Below, piece by piece: positions 18,011 to 27,990 of a stretch of 64,000 nt of DNA. Under the pieces are notes generated by a model that worked only from the letters and a program-made list of their open reading frames with translations, searched no databases and had not been told where the DNA came from. The stretch covers positions 620,001 to 684,000 of the forward strand of contig JADKGY010000001.1 of NCBI GenBank assembly GCA_016722045.1, read 5' to 3'. Numbering within the stretch: position 1 is the stretch's first letter; every line of letters starts with the position of its first letter. The DNA comes from Candidatus Opimibacter skivensis (GTDB lineage: Bacteria > Bacteroidota > Bacteroidia > Chitinophagales > Saprospiraceae). The translations under genes were made by a program, and so were the position numbers.

Positions 18011-19532
18011 AGTCCATCACTTTCTCAAGTGCATTCGCCGCCTGTATCAGTCGTCCTGAAGATTTTCCATCAGGAAGTAGTTTACCTGTATCATAGAGGA
18101 TAGTATAAACTTCTTGCGTATTGAGTTCAGGCCGAAATGCTTTCAATAATCCAACCAAGCCTGCTACCATCGGTGTGGCCATAGAAGTTCCGTCTAATTC
18201 TTTGTATTCCCCATTCGGATAAGTAGACAAGATCTTTACACCAGGAGCTGCGATCCCATATTGCACATCGTTCACTGTGTTCGAGAAAGATGCTTTTTTC
18301 TGATCAGGCCCGATAGCAGAAACAGTGATAATACCTTTTGCATTTGCAGGTGCATAATTTTTTGCATTCTGACTGCTATTCCCTGCTGCAGCGATAACGA
18401 TAGCTCCACGTGCATTGCAATAAGCTACAGCTTCTTCGTAAGCTTTTTGTTTTGTATCTGACGAAAGACCACCCAATGACATGCTGATCACATCTGCACC
18501 CATATCAGCTGCTTTGATCATCCCCTGGATAGTGGCTATCTGACTGCCGATGCCCATTGCATTCATCACTTTAAGACTAGTCACTTGTACAAATGAGGCA
18601 TCCGGTATCAACGAAGCGATTCCAATTCCGTTATTCGATATAGCGCCTGCAATACCTGCACAATGTGTGCCGTGGCCTAAAGGATCTGTGTCATTATTAT
18701 TTCCTCCTGATAAATATTGATCCCTCAGATCTGCGTGTGCGCCATCAACACCTGAATCAACAATCGCAATCAACGCCTTCTTCTTCGGATGAGGATGAGA
18801 AGACATTATATTATGTACCTGATCGCCCTGGATCATATCCCAGCCCCATTGGCCACTAACTAAAGGATCATTGACATGTTGTGCATTTACTTTAGGTGTA
18901 GATGCTTGTACTTCATTTTCTTCAAGCGTAATGGTCTCATTGTATTCCACATCTTCTGTACCGTTCAATCGACGGAGCTCACGCATGATCGTCAGTACAT
19001 CACGTTCGGCTTCATCAGGTATTCCTATTGCTATGAATTCATCTAGTTTACTCAGTGCCGGTTCCACTGGACTGAAAGGTTTTTCAATGATTAGTCCATA
19101 CTTTTTTATCAGCATGTCATATGATTTTGGAACAACTCCGTCTTTTGTTTCGACAAGAAGTTCAAACTGATCGTCTGCAGGATTGATTGTTTCCGTGACT
19201 TGTGGAAAAGTATCATATAACATACTGAAGCCGACAAACTGAATCACTCCATAAATAACAATCGCCAAAACGAAAACAATAAGGCTGTTTTTTCTAACGT
19301 AGCTGAATAGCTGGGAAAGAATGGCCAGAATCGAGAGATCCCTGAAAAGTATCAGTAACTTATAGGCAAGAGTAGCTTCTGTAAATGCCAGGGTAACTAA
19401 ATAAATGAGGAAAGAAATAAGAAAAACGGAGCTCATTTTACGGCTTATCGAACCGCTTTCTTTAAAATAAAACCACAGTATCAAGCCGGTAAGGCTTATA
19501 AGATAACTGATGGGATAAATAAAATCTAACAT
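18009..19532 (-). CDS. Membrane-anchored S8 (subtilisin-like) serine peptidase
   Basis: This 507-residue protein has an unusual N-terminus with about four transmembrane helices in the first 105 residues and no signal peptide. A linker of about 110 residues follows that may be an I9-like propeptide (with the FELLVETKDG and DEFIAIGIPDE strands). The catalytic domain from about 225 has Asp259 (IVDSGVDGAHAD), His287 (GHGTHCAG), the oxyanion Asn385 (AAAGNSS) and Ser450 (DGTSMATP), so the triad is complete. The protease domain should face the periplasm. The fusion of an integral-membrane module to a subtilase is not a family I can name. No other gene in its transcription unit is evident. Confidence 0.88.
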   Translation of the reverse strand: MLDFIYPISYLISLTGLILWFYFKESGSISRKMSSVFLISFLIYLVTLAFTEATLAYKLLILFRDLSILAILSQLFSYVRKNSLIVFVLAIVIYGVIQFVGFSMLYDTFPQVTETINPADDQFELLVETKDGVVPKSYDMLIKKYGLIIEKPFSPVEPALSKLDEFIAIGIPDEAERDVLTIMRELRRLNGTEDVEYNETITLEENEVQASTPKVNAQHVNDPLVSGQWGWDMIQGDQVHNIMSSHPHPKKKALIAIVDSGVDGAHADLRDQYLSGGNNNDTDPLGHGTHCAGIAGAISNNGIGIASLIPDASFVQVTSLKVMNAMGIGSQIATIQGMIKAADMGADVISMSLGGLSSDTKQKAYEEAVAYCNARGAIVIAAAGNSSQNAKNYAPANAKGIITVSAIGPDQKKASFSNTVNDVQYGIAAPGVKILSTYPNGEYKELDGTSMATPMVAGLVGLLKAFRPELNTQEVYTILYDTGKLLPDGKSSGRLIQAANALEKVMD

Positions 19533-19722
19533 GGCCTATTGATAAAGTCAAGACAAGTTAATGCATCCGGCTGATGCCAATGCAATCTTTAGACTAATGC
19601 TCGCGGAAGAGCCTTCAAAGAGTAAAAGGGAATCACTTACATTTGGGCTCAGAACCATAACCTATTTGTCTTTTTTTGGTTTAACAGACACAACAACCAC
19701 AAATTCATAAAAATTCCATGTC

Positions 19723-20658
19723 ATGAGCTCAAGAATCCACTGCCTGATCATTGGTAGCGGCCCCGCCGGTTATACTGCAGCTATATATGCAGCCAGGGCA
19801 AACCTGAAGCCTGTACTTTATACAGGCATAGAGCCGGGAGGGCAACTAATGATCACTACTGAAGTAGAAAATTACCCCGGATATCCGAATGGATCCATGG
19901 GCCCTCAGATGATGGAAGATTTTCGGATGCAGGCGGAGCGATTTGGCACAGATGTCAGGTATGCTCTCATTACCAAAGTTGACTTTACAGGGCCTGTGCA
20001 CAAAGTATGGACAGATTCTGATGAAGAACTTGAAGCAGATACTGTCATTATCGCCACAGGAGCCAGTGCGCAGTGGCTTGGCATTGAATCTGAAAAGACC
20101 TTTGCCAATAAAGGAGTATCTGCGTGCGCCGTGTGTGATGGCTTTTTCTTTAAAAACCAGGATGTAGCTATCGTGGGAGGTGGTGATACTGCAGCGGAAG
20201 AAGCTCTTTATCTTAGCAAACTATGTCCTGTGGTACATATGATCGTCAGAAGAGATGAATTGAGGGCCAGCAAGATCATGCAGGAAAGGGTTTTAAAAAC
20301 GGCTAACATTAAAATTCACTGGAATACGGAGACAGAGGAAATCATCGGAAAAGATGATGTGGAAGGAGTTGTTATTTTTAACAACCAGACAGGAGCCCGA
20401 ACTACATTGCCGGTGAAAGGTTTTTTTGTGGCTATAGGGCACAAGCCAAACACAGGGATTTTCAAAGGATGGCTGGATATGGACAAAGCAGGCTACCTGA
20501 TTCCACAACCCGGTAGTACACGTACTAAAATTGACGGTATTTTTGTTTCAGGAGACGCAGCGGATAGGGTATACCGCCAAGCAGTCACTGCAGCAGGTAC
20601 CGGATGTATGGCAGCATTGGATGCAGAACGTTATCTTGCTTCAAAAGAAATTGTTTAA
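19723..20658 (+). CDS. trxB: Thioredoxin-disulfide reductase
   Basis: This 311-residue flavoenzyme reduces thioredoxin with NADPH. It shows the FAD loop GSGPAG (11-16), the redox-active CAVCDG with Cys135 and Cys138, the NADPH loop GGGDTA (152-157) and the C-terminal FAD motif GIFVSGDAAD. Length and order are those of the low-molecular-weight bacterial enzyme. The ATG at 19718 runs into an immediate stop, so 19723 is the start. Confidence 0.97.
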   Translation: MSSRIHCLIIGSGPAGYTAAIYAARANLKPVLYTGIEPGGQLMITTEVENYPGYPNGSMGPQMMEDFRMQAERFGTDVRYALITKVDFTGPVHKVWTDSDEELEADTVIIATGASAQWLGIESEKTFANKGVSACAVCDGFFFKNQDVAIVGGGDTAAEEALYLSKLCPVVHMIVRRDELRASKIMQERVLKTANIKIHWNTETEEIIGKDDVEGVVIFNNQTGARTTLPVKGFFVAIGHKPNTGIFKGWLDMDKAGYLIPQPGSTRTKIDGIFVSGDAADRVYRQAVTAAGTGCMAALDAERYLASKEIV

Positions 20659-20761
20659 TTTTTCAACCGCCAAGTTAGCTATAAGAACAAAACTAATTCA
20701 ATTTCTTTTTCAATGAACTCATTTTTCAAAAACAAATCCTAAACTTAATCTAATCTCAGAT

Positions 20762-21835
20762 ATTGCTTCAACCAAATTCAGGCCAGGTGTATTATATGGC
20801 GAGGAGGTTTCCGAATTACTCGCGCATGCCAATGAGAATAATTATGCGCTTCCGGCTGTCAATGTAATCGGTACCGATACGATCAACGCAGTCTTGGAGA
20901 CTGCAGCTCTTGTTAAGTCTCCTGTGATCATACAGTTTAGTAATGGAGGTGCGGCATTTTATGCCGGAAAAGGATTGACTGGTGGTGGACAGCGTGCCGC
21001 AGTTTTGGGAGCTATATCCGGCGCTCATCATGTTCACTTACTTGCAGAAGCTTATGGTGTCACTGTACTAATGCACACGGATCATTGTGCAAAGAATTTA
21101 TTGCCCTGGATGGATGGAATGCTTGATTACCAGGAAAGGCACTTTCTGAAATTTGGACATCCTCTTTTTAGTTCACACATGCTGGATTTATCTGAAGAAC
21201 CCATAGAGGAAAACATTGAAATCTGTGAGCATTATTTTCGTCGGATGAAAGAAATGGGTATTACATTGGAAATCGAACTTGGCGTGACTGGTGGAGAAGA
21301 AGATGGTGTAGATAATACAGGAATCGATAATTCAAAATTATATACTCAACCAGAAGAAGTAGCTTATTCTTATGAGCACCTTATGAAGATTAGTCCAAAT
21401 TTCACTATTGCAGCTGCATTTGGAAACGTACATGGTGTATACAAACCAGGTAATGTCACATTGAAACCAGTGATCCTCAAAAACTCACAGGACTACATCC
21501 AAGCGAAATACCACACTGATAATAATCCGGTCAATTTTGTTTTTCATGGTGGGTCAGGCAGTAGTCAGGAAGAAATTCGCGAAGCCATTTCATATGGGGC
21601 AGTAAAAATGAATATCGATACCGACATGCAATGGGCTTTCTGGGATGGCATCAGAGGATATTATAAAAAGAATGAAGGCTATCTGCAAGGCCAGATCGGA
21701 AATCCGGAAGGGGAGGACAAGCCAAATAAAAAATTCTATGACCCTCGTGCGTGGCTACGTGCAGGAGAAAAAACATTTGTTGAACGGTTACAACAAGCGT
21801 TTACCGATTTGAATTGTGTGAATAGAAACGTGTAG
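20762..21835 (+). CDS. fbaA: Fructose-bisphosphate aldolase, class II (start unresolved)
   Basis: This glycolytic zinc aldolase cleaves fructose-1,6-bisphosphate. Zinc and catalytic motifs HTDHCAKNLLPW, LEIELGVTGGEEDG, GNVHGVYKPGNV and VFHGGSGSS are intact, and family similarity clearly extends upstream to KFRPGVLYGEEV. The frame is open back to 20717, but there is no ATG, GTG or TTG before the conserved N-terminus; the first TTG (20894) is inside the barrel. ATT at 20762 fits the expected N-terminus. The ATG at 20713 would fit if one base were absent from the T5 (20722-20726) or A5 (20728-20732) run. The product is certain; the start is a guess between these options. Confidence 0.85.
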   Translation: MASTKFRPGVLYGEEVSELLAHANENNYALPAVNVIGTDTINAVLETAALVKSPVIIQFSNGGAAFYAGKGLTGGGQRAAVLGAISGAHHVHLLAEAYGVTVLMHTDHCAKNLLPWMDGMLDYQERHFLKFGHPLFSSHMLDLSEEPIEENIEICEHYFRRMKEMGITLEIELGVTGGEEDGVDNTGIDNSKLYTQPEEVAYSYEHLMKISPNFTIAAAFGNVHGVYKPGNVTLKPVILKNSQDYIQAKYHTDNNPVNFVFHGGSGSSQEEIREAISYGAVKMNIDTDMQWAFWDGIRGYYKKNEGYLQGQIGNPEGEDKPNKKFYDPRAWLRAGEKTFVERLQQAFTDLNCVNRNV

Positions 21836-21845
21836 AGGTTTTACT

Positions 21846-21985
21846 ATTTAAGATTTAAGATTGAAGATTTTAGATTTAGTACTTGTAATTATCAATTAAC
21901 CACAGGAATTGATTTAATTCAAAAGTTAAATCTCTATTACAACCTAATTAAAAAATCTTAAGTCTTAAATCTCAAATCTTACATC
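21846..21985. repeat. Two facing heptamer arrays (AAGATTT / AATCTTA)
   Basis: Four degenerate copies of AAGATTT after fbaA face four copies of AATCTTA before the TerB-like gene. Together they form a loose inverted repeat across the convergent gap, with about 80 bp of AT-rich spacer. Confidence 0.75.
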
Positions 21986-21989
21986 GTTT

Positions 21990-22472
21990 TCATTCTTCTT
22001 CCCCTTCATCATAGAAGATTGCATTCAACATCGGTAGCCCTATCCATTTTCTTTCTTCGGGACTGATGGTGAAGAAAGAAAGGAATCCACCTGATGATTT
22101 TGCTACTCTTTCCGCAAATGTCAGAAATCCTTTGTACAGATATGCTCCAATATAGGAGTCTAAAGAAGATAGGACTGGATTTAACTGAGCGAGTTTCTCC
22201 GAAATCATCTTGCTTCTGGACGACACATCTTTTGGCAATTCGCTGATAAGCGTTTCGATTCGGGAATGCAGGTTTTGGTCAACCGCTTCATGAAATGCTT
22301 TAAGTCGTTCATCTCCGGCAAAAGTCCGGATATGGGCTATCTTTTCAGCCCAGGTGATTTCCTTTTCATCGATTTTGCCATCTGCTCCGGCAATGAGGAT
22401 GGTGATATAAGCAAAAGCATCTTCTAATTGTGTCAATTCGTCCTTTGATAGTAAACCCAGGTCCTGATCCAT
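21990..22472 (-). CDS. TerB-like helical protein
   Basis: This 160-residue soluble, mostly helical protein contains ILIAGADGKIDEKEITWAEKI, which follows the TerB/tellurite-resistance-type pattern of an acidic helix-loop (A-D-G-x-I-x-x-x-E) at residues 23-43. The rest has no catalytic motif. TerB-fold proteins have varied, often unknown roles, and no ter genes are nearby, so resistance should not be inferred. A near-match to the -7 box (TAATATTG) lies 28 nt upstream of the ATG. Confidence 0.65.
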   Translation of the reverse strand: MDQDLGLLSKDELTQLEDAFAYITILIAGADGKIDEKEITWAEKIAHIRTFAGDERLKAFHEAVDQNLHSRIETLISELPKDVSSRSKMISEKLAQLNPVLSSLDSYIGAYLYKGFLTFAERVAKSSGGFLSFFTISPEERKWIGLPMLNAIFYDEGEEE

Positions 22473-22705
22473 GAAATTCTGTTTTATCTGATTTAAGGCA
22501 CAATATTAGGCATTTTGTTGAAGTACCATCCATTTGCAATAGTTCATTAAGTCAAATTCCCCGATCGTGTGCCATAGCATGTTTAGATTGGGTGTAAATG
22601 AGGAAAATAACCCCATAAATCTATTCTTTTACATCCTATTTATATGAAAATGAGTTGATTACAAATTCATTGCGGGGTTAATGAGTGTAGTCGGAGTAAT
22701 AGCTA

Positions 22706-22713
22706 TATATTTG
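22706..22713 (+). promoter_or_regulatory. secDF -7 box
   Basis: TATATTTG is an exact TAnnTTTG match 37 nt before the ATG at 22751. No -33 TTTG is found at the expected distance. Confidence 0.4.
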
Positions 22714-22750
22714 CCCAGTTTTTCAGAAACTATTACCTAATAAAATCAAT

Positions 22751-25700
22751 ATGCAAGGCAAAGGAATTATCAGGTTTTTCCTGATTCTACTGACAGCGGT
22801 TTGTTTGTTACAATATCTTTATTTACTTCCTACACGAAAGGTTGAGAGAGATGCCGAGGATTTTGCCGCAAAGGCAACAGCCGGCCTGACTGACGAAAAC
22901 GCAATTATTACCGCTCATAAAATAGCAAGGGCCGAATATCTGGACTCCATGTCCAGTGAACCTGTTATTTCGATACCTCTTCTGGGTAAATTCAGTTACG
23001 AAAAACTGAAACGCCAGCAGATCGCTTTAGGTCTGGATCTTAAAGGAGGTATCAGTACAGTACTCCAGGTCAATTTGAGAGAATTTCTCGAGACACTATC
23101 CAACAACACAAAAGAACCTGCATTCAAGCAAGCTCTGGATAATGCGGATAAAGCTCTTAAAAATGCACAAGCAGACTATATCACCCTGTTTGGCCAGGAA
23201 TGGGCAAAAGTATCTAATGGCCAAAAGATTGCACCCATCTTCACGAGGAATGCAACCTTGAGGCAAGAGATCACTTTCGAGACCTCAGATGCTGATGTGC
23301 TTTCCATTCTCAGGAAGAAGGCAAATGAAACCGTAGACCTTACTTTCAAACGTCTTAAAGATCGTATTGATAAATTAGGCGTTGTTCAACCCAATGTCTC
23401 ACTTGACAAAGCAAGAGACCTTATCCTTGTAGAACTTCCGGGTGTAGATAATCCTGAACGTGCTAGAAACTATCTTCAATCCACCGCCAAACTGGAATTC
23501 TGGGATGTATACCGTGTATCCGATCCGGGTATCATGGAAGCTTTTGCAAATGCGGATGACCGACTCAAAAAATTAGAAGCTGGTGATACCACTACATCAA
23601 CTGTGGACACAGCGCTGACAAGAATTGATACAGTATGGGTTCCCAAAATGGACTCTACAGGTACAGTGATTGATTCAGAATTGACGACCAAGGTTGTTCC
23701 CATTACCAAGGACCCTTCTGCAAACACCGGACCTCTACTTTCCCTTTTAAAGTTAAATTTCTACGACGGCAAATCCATCCAATATCCATTTGCAGTAATG
23801 GGTGTTGCGAATAAAAATAAAATTAAACCCATCAATGATATGCTGGCAAGGGAACAGGTTAAATCTGTGTTTCCTCAAGACGTAAAATTGATGTGGAGCG
23901 CCAAGCCGACCACGGATAAAGACGGAAAAACCACCGATGAGTATGAGCTCTATGCGATAAAAATGAAACGTGGTTCGGAAGTGGCTCCTCTTGAAGGTGA
24001 CAGAGTTGTAACCGCAACATCGAATCCTGATCCAATGACCAATCAGGTAGCTGTGACGCTAAGAATGGACAACCTGGGTGCAAAAAGCTGGGCTGATATG
24101 ACTACAAAAGCCGCTCAGGATAACAATCGCGAAATTGCAATTGCACTTGATGGGGAAGTTGTTTCCGCTCCACGTGTTAATGAAGCAATCACGACAGGCG
24201 ACAGTCGCATTTCCGGTAACTTCTCTATTCAGGAAGGCCAGGATCTTGCTAATATTCTTCAGATCGGAAAATTACCTGCAAGTACCACAATTGTACAGGA
24301 ATCATTAATCGGTCCATCTCTGGGAAAAGATAATATCAACAAGTCCATGATCGCATTGATTGTGGCCACTTTACTTGTTTTACTCTTCATGGTATTTTAT
24401 TATGGCGGAGGAGGTATAGTGGCTATCATCGCCCTTGTAGCTAATATTTTCTTTCTGTTTGGCGCTTTGTCATCCTTGGGTACTGTACTGACACTACCTG
24501 GTATTGCGGGTATTGTATTGACGATAGGTATGGCCGTTGACGCGAATGTGATCATTTATGAACGTATCAAGGAAGAAATCAGAGCAGGAAAGACCCTTAA
24601 AACATCTATAGCTGATGGCTTCAGACATTCGTATGCTGCTATTATAGATGCTAATGTTACAACCATACTTTCTTCTATAGCATTGATCTATTTCGGGTTG
24701 GGTCCAATTAAAGGATTTGCTGTAGTTCTGTTTATCGGTATTCTTACGTCAATGTTCACAGCTATTCTAGTGAGCCGAATGATATTCGATTGGTGGATTG
24801 CAAAAGGACGGTCAATCACATTTTGGATTCCACCTACAAAAGACTTTCTGGCACATTTGAAAATTGACTGGTTATCAAAAAGAAAATATGCATATTTCGC
24901 TTCAATTACTTTTGTTGTGATTGGTACGATTTCAATTTTCGTGCGCGGTTTCGATTTAGGTGTGGATTTTAAAGGAGGCTACTCTTATAATGTCGCATTT
25001 GATCAATCCGAAAAAATTAATGATGATGCTTTGCGTGCCGCTCTGACCACCTCATTCGGTAGCGCACCCACTGTCAAATCAATTGATGCAGTCAATACAT
25101 TCAATATTACCACGAGTTATCTGATTGATGATAATAGCACTGAAGCGCACAATCAGGTGAGCGCAAAATTATTTGAAGGGGTAAACACGCTTGTAGGTGG
25201 CAAACTGGATATGGCTTTATTCATGCAGACAGATTCCAAGGGAACACATATAACAAGTTCTGCCAAAGTAGGTCCGACGATTGCGGATGACATTACTAAA
25301 AGCTCAATCTATGCTAGTATTTTTGCTGTGTTCCTGATTTTCGTTTACATTCTTATCCGCTTTACAAAATGGCAGTATTCACTTGGTGTTGTTGTATCGG
25401 CAGTGCATGATGCATTATTCGTTCTCGTATCTTTTTCTTTGTTCAGAGGACTTCTGCCGTTTTCGATGGAATTAGATCAGACATTCATAGCTGCATTATT
25501 GACGATCATTGGATATTCTATCAATGATACCATTGTAACTTTTGACCGAATTCGAGAGAATTTCAATCTGTATACTGGTAAAACAAAGCATGAGATTTTA
25601 AATATCTCGATCAATCAAACAATGAGTAGAACATTGATCACCGTACTTACAGTTTTCCTTGTTTCACTGGCGTTGTTGTTCTTCGGAGGCGCTAGTATTA

Positions 25701-25852
25701 AAGGATTTGCTTTTGCATTGGTCATTGGACTACTTACAGGTACATACAGTTCCATATTTGTGGCTACACCGTTATTGGCTGATTTGTCAGGAGATATCAA
25801 ACCAAAATCTTCTGCCATGCATAGCTTTAAACGTACTACGAAAGTGAAATAA
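22751..25852 (+). CDS. secDF: Fused protein translocase subunit SecDF
   Basis: This 1033-residue inner-membrane protein drives late steps of protein export with proton-motive force. The SecD half has TM1 (about 6-26), LGLDLKGGISTVLQVNL, the large periplasmic P1 domain, and the TM bundle containing GMAVDANVIIYERIKEE. The SecF half starts near residue 700 with DLGVDFKGGYSYNV and ends with IGYSINDTIVTFDRIREN and its own TM bundle. Fused SecDF is normal in Bacteroidota. A terminator-like hairpin with a T tract follows. YajC, its partner, is encoded 6 kb upstream. Confidence 0.96.
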   Translation: MQGKGIIRFFLILLTAVCLLQYLYLLPTRKVERDAEDFAAKATAGLTDENAIITAHKIARAEYLDSMSSEPVISIPLLGKFSYEKLKRQQIALGLDLKGGISTVLQVNLREFLETLSNNTKEPAFKQALDNADKALKNAQADYITLFGQEWAKVSNGQKIAPIFTRNATLRQEITFETSDADVLSILRKKANETVDLTFKRLKDRIDKLGVVQPNVSLDKARDLILVELPGVDNPERARNYLQSTAKLEFWDVYRVSDPGIMEAFANADDRLKKLEAGDTTTSTVDTALTRIDTVWVPKMDSTGTVIDSELTTKVVPITKDPSANTGPLLSLLKLNFYDGKSIQYPFAVMGVANKNKIKPINDMLAREQVKSVFPQDVKLMWSAKPTTDKDGKTTDEYELYAIKMKRGSEVAPLEGDRVVTATSNPDPMTNQVAVTLRMDNLGAKSWADMTTKAAQDNNREIAIALDGEVVSAPRVNEAITTGDSRISGNFSIQEGQDLANILQIGKLPASTTIVQESLIGPSLGKDNINKSMIALIVATLLVLLFMVFYYGGGGIVAIIALVANIFFLFGALSSLGTVLTLPGIAGIVLTIGMAVDANVIIYERIKEEIRAGKTLKTSIADGFRHSYAAIIDANVTTILSSIALIYFGLGPIKGFAVVLFIGILTSMFTAILVSRMIFDWWIAKGRSITFWIPPTKDFLAHLKIDWLSKRKYAYFASITFVVIGTISIFVRGFDLGVDFKGGYSYNVAFDQSEKINDDALRAALTTSFGSAPTVKSIDAVNTFNITTSYLIDDNSTEAHNQVSAKLFEGVNTLVGGKLDMALFMQTDSKGTHITSSAKVGPTIADDITKSSIYASIFAVFLIFVYILIRFTKWQYSLGVVVSAVHDALFVLVSFSLFRGLLPFSMELDQTFIAALLTIIGYSINDTIVTFDRIRENFNLYTGKTKHEILNISINQTMSRTLITVLTVFLVSLALLFFGGASIKGFAFALVIGLLTGTYSSIFVATPLLADLSGDIKPKSSAMHSFKRTTKVK

Positions 25853-25872
25853 CATTTCACATCCGATTTGTT

Positions 25873-25912
25873 GAAAGGGGAGAATTGATCTATGTCAGTT
25901 TTCCCCTTTTTT
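25873..25912 (+). terminator. Rho-independent-type terminator after secDF
   Basis: AAAGGGGA (25874-25881) pairs with TCCCCTTT, with a loop of about 20 nt and a run of six T residues. It lies 20 bp after the secDF stop. Confidence 0.65.
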
Positions 25913-25970
25913 ATGTTTAGTAGTAAAATTAAAATGCAACAGCAACTTGTCTTAAATCGTTATAATCTTT

Positions 25971-27977
25971 ATGCGTAAATATTTCTGGATAACCTGTATC
26001 CCTTATTTTTTGATGTCAGCCTGTTCTTTCACGCAGAAAGTTCAGACTGGCCAGCAGGCATATGATGTCAAGCAGTATTCAGTGGCAACTCAGTTGTTCG
26101 AAAAAGAATTTGAAGCAAGTCATGTACCCAAAGAAAAAGCACGACTTGCTTTCTTTACCGGTGAGTCTTATAGTCATCTCAATGACTATGTTTCAGCAGG
26201 ACAATGGTATCTGAAGGCTGGTAAAGAGGGATACGGAGATGAATCAATGGTACAATATGCCGATGCCTTAAAGCACCAGGAGAAATACGTAGAAGCCGCA
26301 AAAGTGTATGAAGATTTATTGAAAGCCAATCCCGGAAATGCCGGTTACCGCTCCGGCCTTACACTTTGCAAACAAGCGATGGACTGGATAAAAAATGCAA
26401 ATAAGGCCTACAACATCGAACCTGTTCCGTTCAATAGTCCGGGTAACGATTATTCACCACAACCAATTGGCCAGGGACAGATCTTGTTTACAAGTGACAG
26501 GGGTTTGAAACAAAACTCAGATCCATACCTGTGGACTGGAAGAGCGTATTCTGATATTTTTATTTCAACGTCAAATTCAACGACACCCCAGGTATCGGAA
26601 TATGATGACCACATTAACACGGATGACAATGAGGGGACACCTGCTATTAGTCCTGATGGAAAGATGCTTGCTTTTACACGTTGCTATGTCAGCGGATCTT
26701 ATGACGCATGGTGCAAACTGATGATGAGTTTCAGACGCGATAATGCATGGTCTGAGCCTCAACCATTTCCCTTTGTAAAGGAAAAAATAAATTATGGGCA
26801 ACCTGCATTTGCGGCCAATGGAGCGACGATTTTCTTTTCGTCAGATGCAGCGGAGGGACAGGGAGGACATGATATTTATTTCACCCAGCCTGATGGAAAA
26901 GGAAGCTGGATAGAACCTGTCAATCTCGGCCCTGTCATCAATACTATCGGAGAGGAACAATATCCCACTGTGTATAATGATACATTGTATTATTCGTCTG
27001 ATCACCTGCCAGGTCTCGGTGGATTGGATATTTTCAAGACCTATCTTGATGCCAAAAATCAGTGGGTGTCACCGATCAATCTCGGAGCTCCGATCAATAG
27101 TGGTAATGACGATTTTGGTTTTGTAGTCGATACGTTTACCAAACCCGGAAATGGTATTCTGATGACCGGCTATTTTACTTCCTCCAGGGAAGGGCCAAAC
27201 CGCAATGATGAAATCTATTCATTTTCGCTCTCCGGGGAAACAAAAGATACAAGTGTAGCACCTGTACTCCCTGAGAAAAAGAAAGAAGACCAGTTCGTTA
27301 ATTACAAGCTCTTCGTGGCGATCAGAGTCATGGAACCCGAATATGCAACAGTAGATGATCCAAACAGCAGAGTAGTAGGAAAGCGGCCCCTACCGAATGG
27401 GCCTATCATCCAGTCTGAAGGATTGATGGACCAGCGATTTGTTACGGATGAATTGGGACAGATAATTTTAAAGCTCGACTGGGATAAAAATTATGTTTTT
27501 ACCGCAAGGTATCGCGACCATCTCGCCGATACATATACCTTAAATACCCGTGAGGTCAAAAAAGATTCATTGAATCCGATCACGACCATCAATCACATCA
27601 TGGTGCTCGACCCTGTTTTTAAAAATAAGGAAATTGTACTTGAAAATATTTTTTATGATTATGATCAATGGACGATCAGGGAAGATGCAAAACCATCATT
27701 GAATAATCTTTCGAATATCATGAAAACGAACCCTGCGATTAGAATACAATTATCATCGCATACGGATTGTCGGGGTACAGATGAATATAACCTGGACCTC
27801 TCACAAAAAAGAGCACAGGCTGCAGTCGACTATCTTAAGTCAACTGGAATTCCCTCTACGAGATTACAGGCACAAGGCTATGGCGAATCTAATCCCTCTG
27901 TGATATGCGAATGTGAGAAATGTACGGAAGAGCAACATCAAAAAAACAGAAGGACAACGTTTAAGATCATCGACTGA
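25971..27977 (+). CDS. PorE-like TPR / beta-propeller / OmpA lipoprotein
   Basis: This 668-residue protein begins with a lipoprotein-type signal (FLMSACS). Domains in order are TPR-like helices (about 20-130), a WD40/PD40-type propeller (about 150-420, with FTSDRG, ISPDGKMLAFTR and IFFSSDAAEGQGGHDIYF), a carboxypeptidase-regulatory-like beta domain (about 440-540) and an OmpA peptidoglycan-binding domain (LENIFYDYD, then SSHTDCRGTDEYNLDLSQKR, with the diaminopimelate-binding Asp and Arg). This order is that of PorE, which anchors the type IX secretion apparatus to peptidoglycan, and the window encodes T9SS cargo. Many paralogues share the layout, so identity as PorE itself is probable but not proved. 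Confidence 0.85.
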   Translation: MRKYFWITCIPYFLMSACSFTQKVQTGQQAYDVKQYSVATQLFEKEFEASHVPKEKARLAFFTGESYSHLNDYVSAGQWYLKAGKEGYGDESMVQYADALKHQEKYVEAAKVYEDLLKANPGNAGYRSGLTLCKQAMDWIKNANKAYNIEPVPFNSPGNDYSPQPIGQGQILFTSDRGLKQNSDPYLWTGRAYSDIFISTSNSTTPQVSEYDDHINTDDNEGTPAISPDGKMLAFTRCYVSGSYDAWCKLMMSFRRDNAWSEPQPFPFVKEKINYGQPAFAANGATIFFSSDAAEGQGGHDIYFTQPDGKGSWIEPVNLGPVINTIGEEQYPTVYNDTLYYSSDHLPGLGGLDIFKTYLDAKNQWVSPINLGAPINSGNDDFGFVVDTFTKPGNGILMTGYFTSSREGPNRNDEIYSFSLSGETKDTSVAPVLPEKKKEDQFVNYKLFVAIRVMEPEYATVDDPNSRVVGKRPLPNGPIIQSEGLMDQRFVTDELGQIILKLDWDKNYVFTARYRDHLADTYTLNTREVKKDSLNPITTINHIMVLDPVFKNKEIVLENIFYDYDQWTIREDAKPSLNNLSNIMKTNPAIRIQLSSHTDCRGTDEYNLDLSQKRAQAAVDYLKSTGIPSTRLQAQGYGESNPSVICECEKCTEEQHQKNRRTTFKIID

Positions 27978-27990
27978 AACAATAATCCTG

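Noticed and set aside
21990..22472. Tellurite resistance function
   Set aside because: Only the TerB-like fold pattern is seen, and no ter cluster is present.
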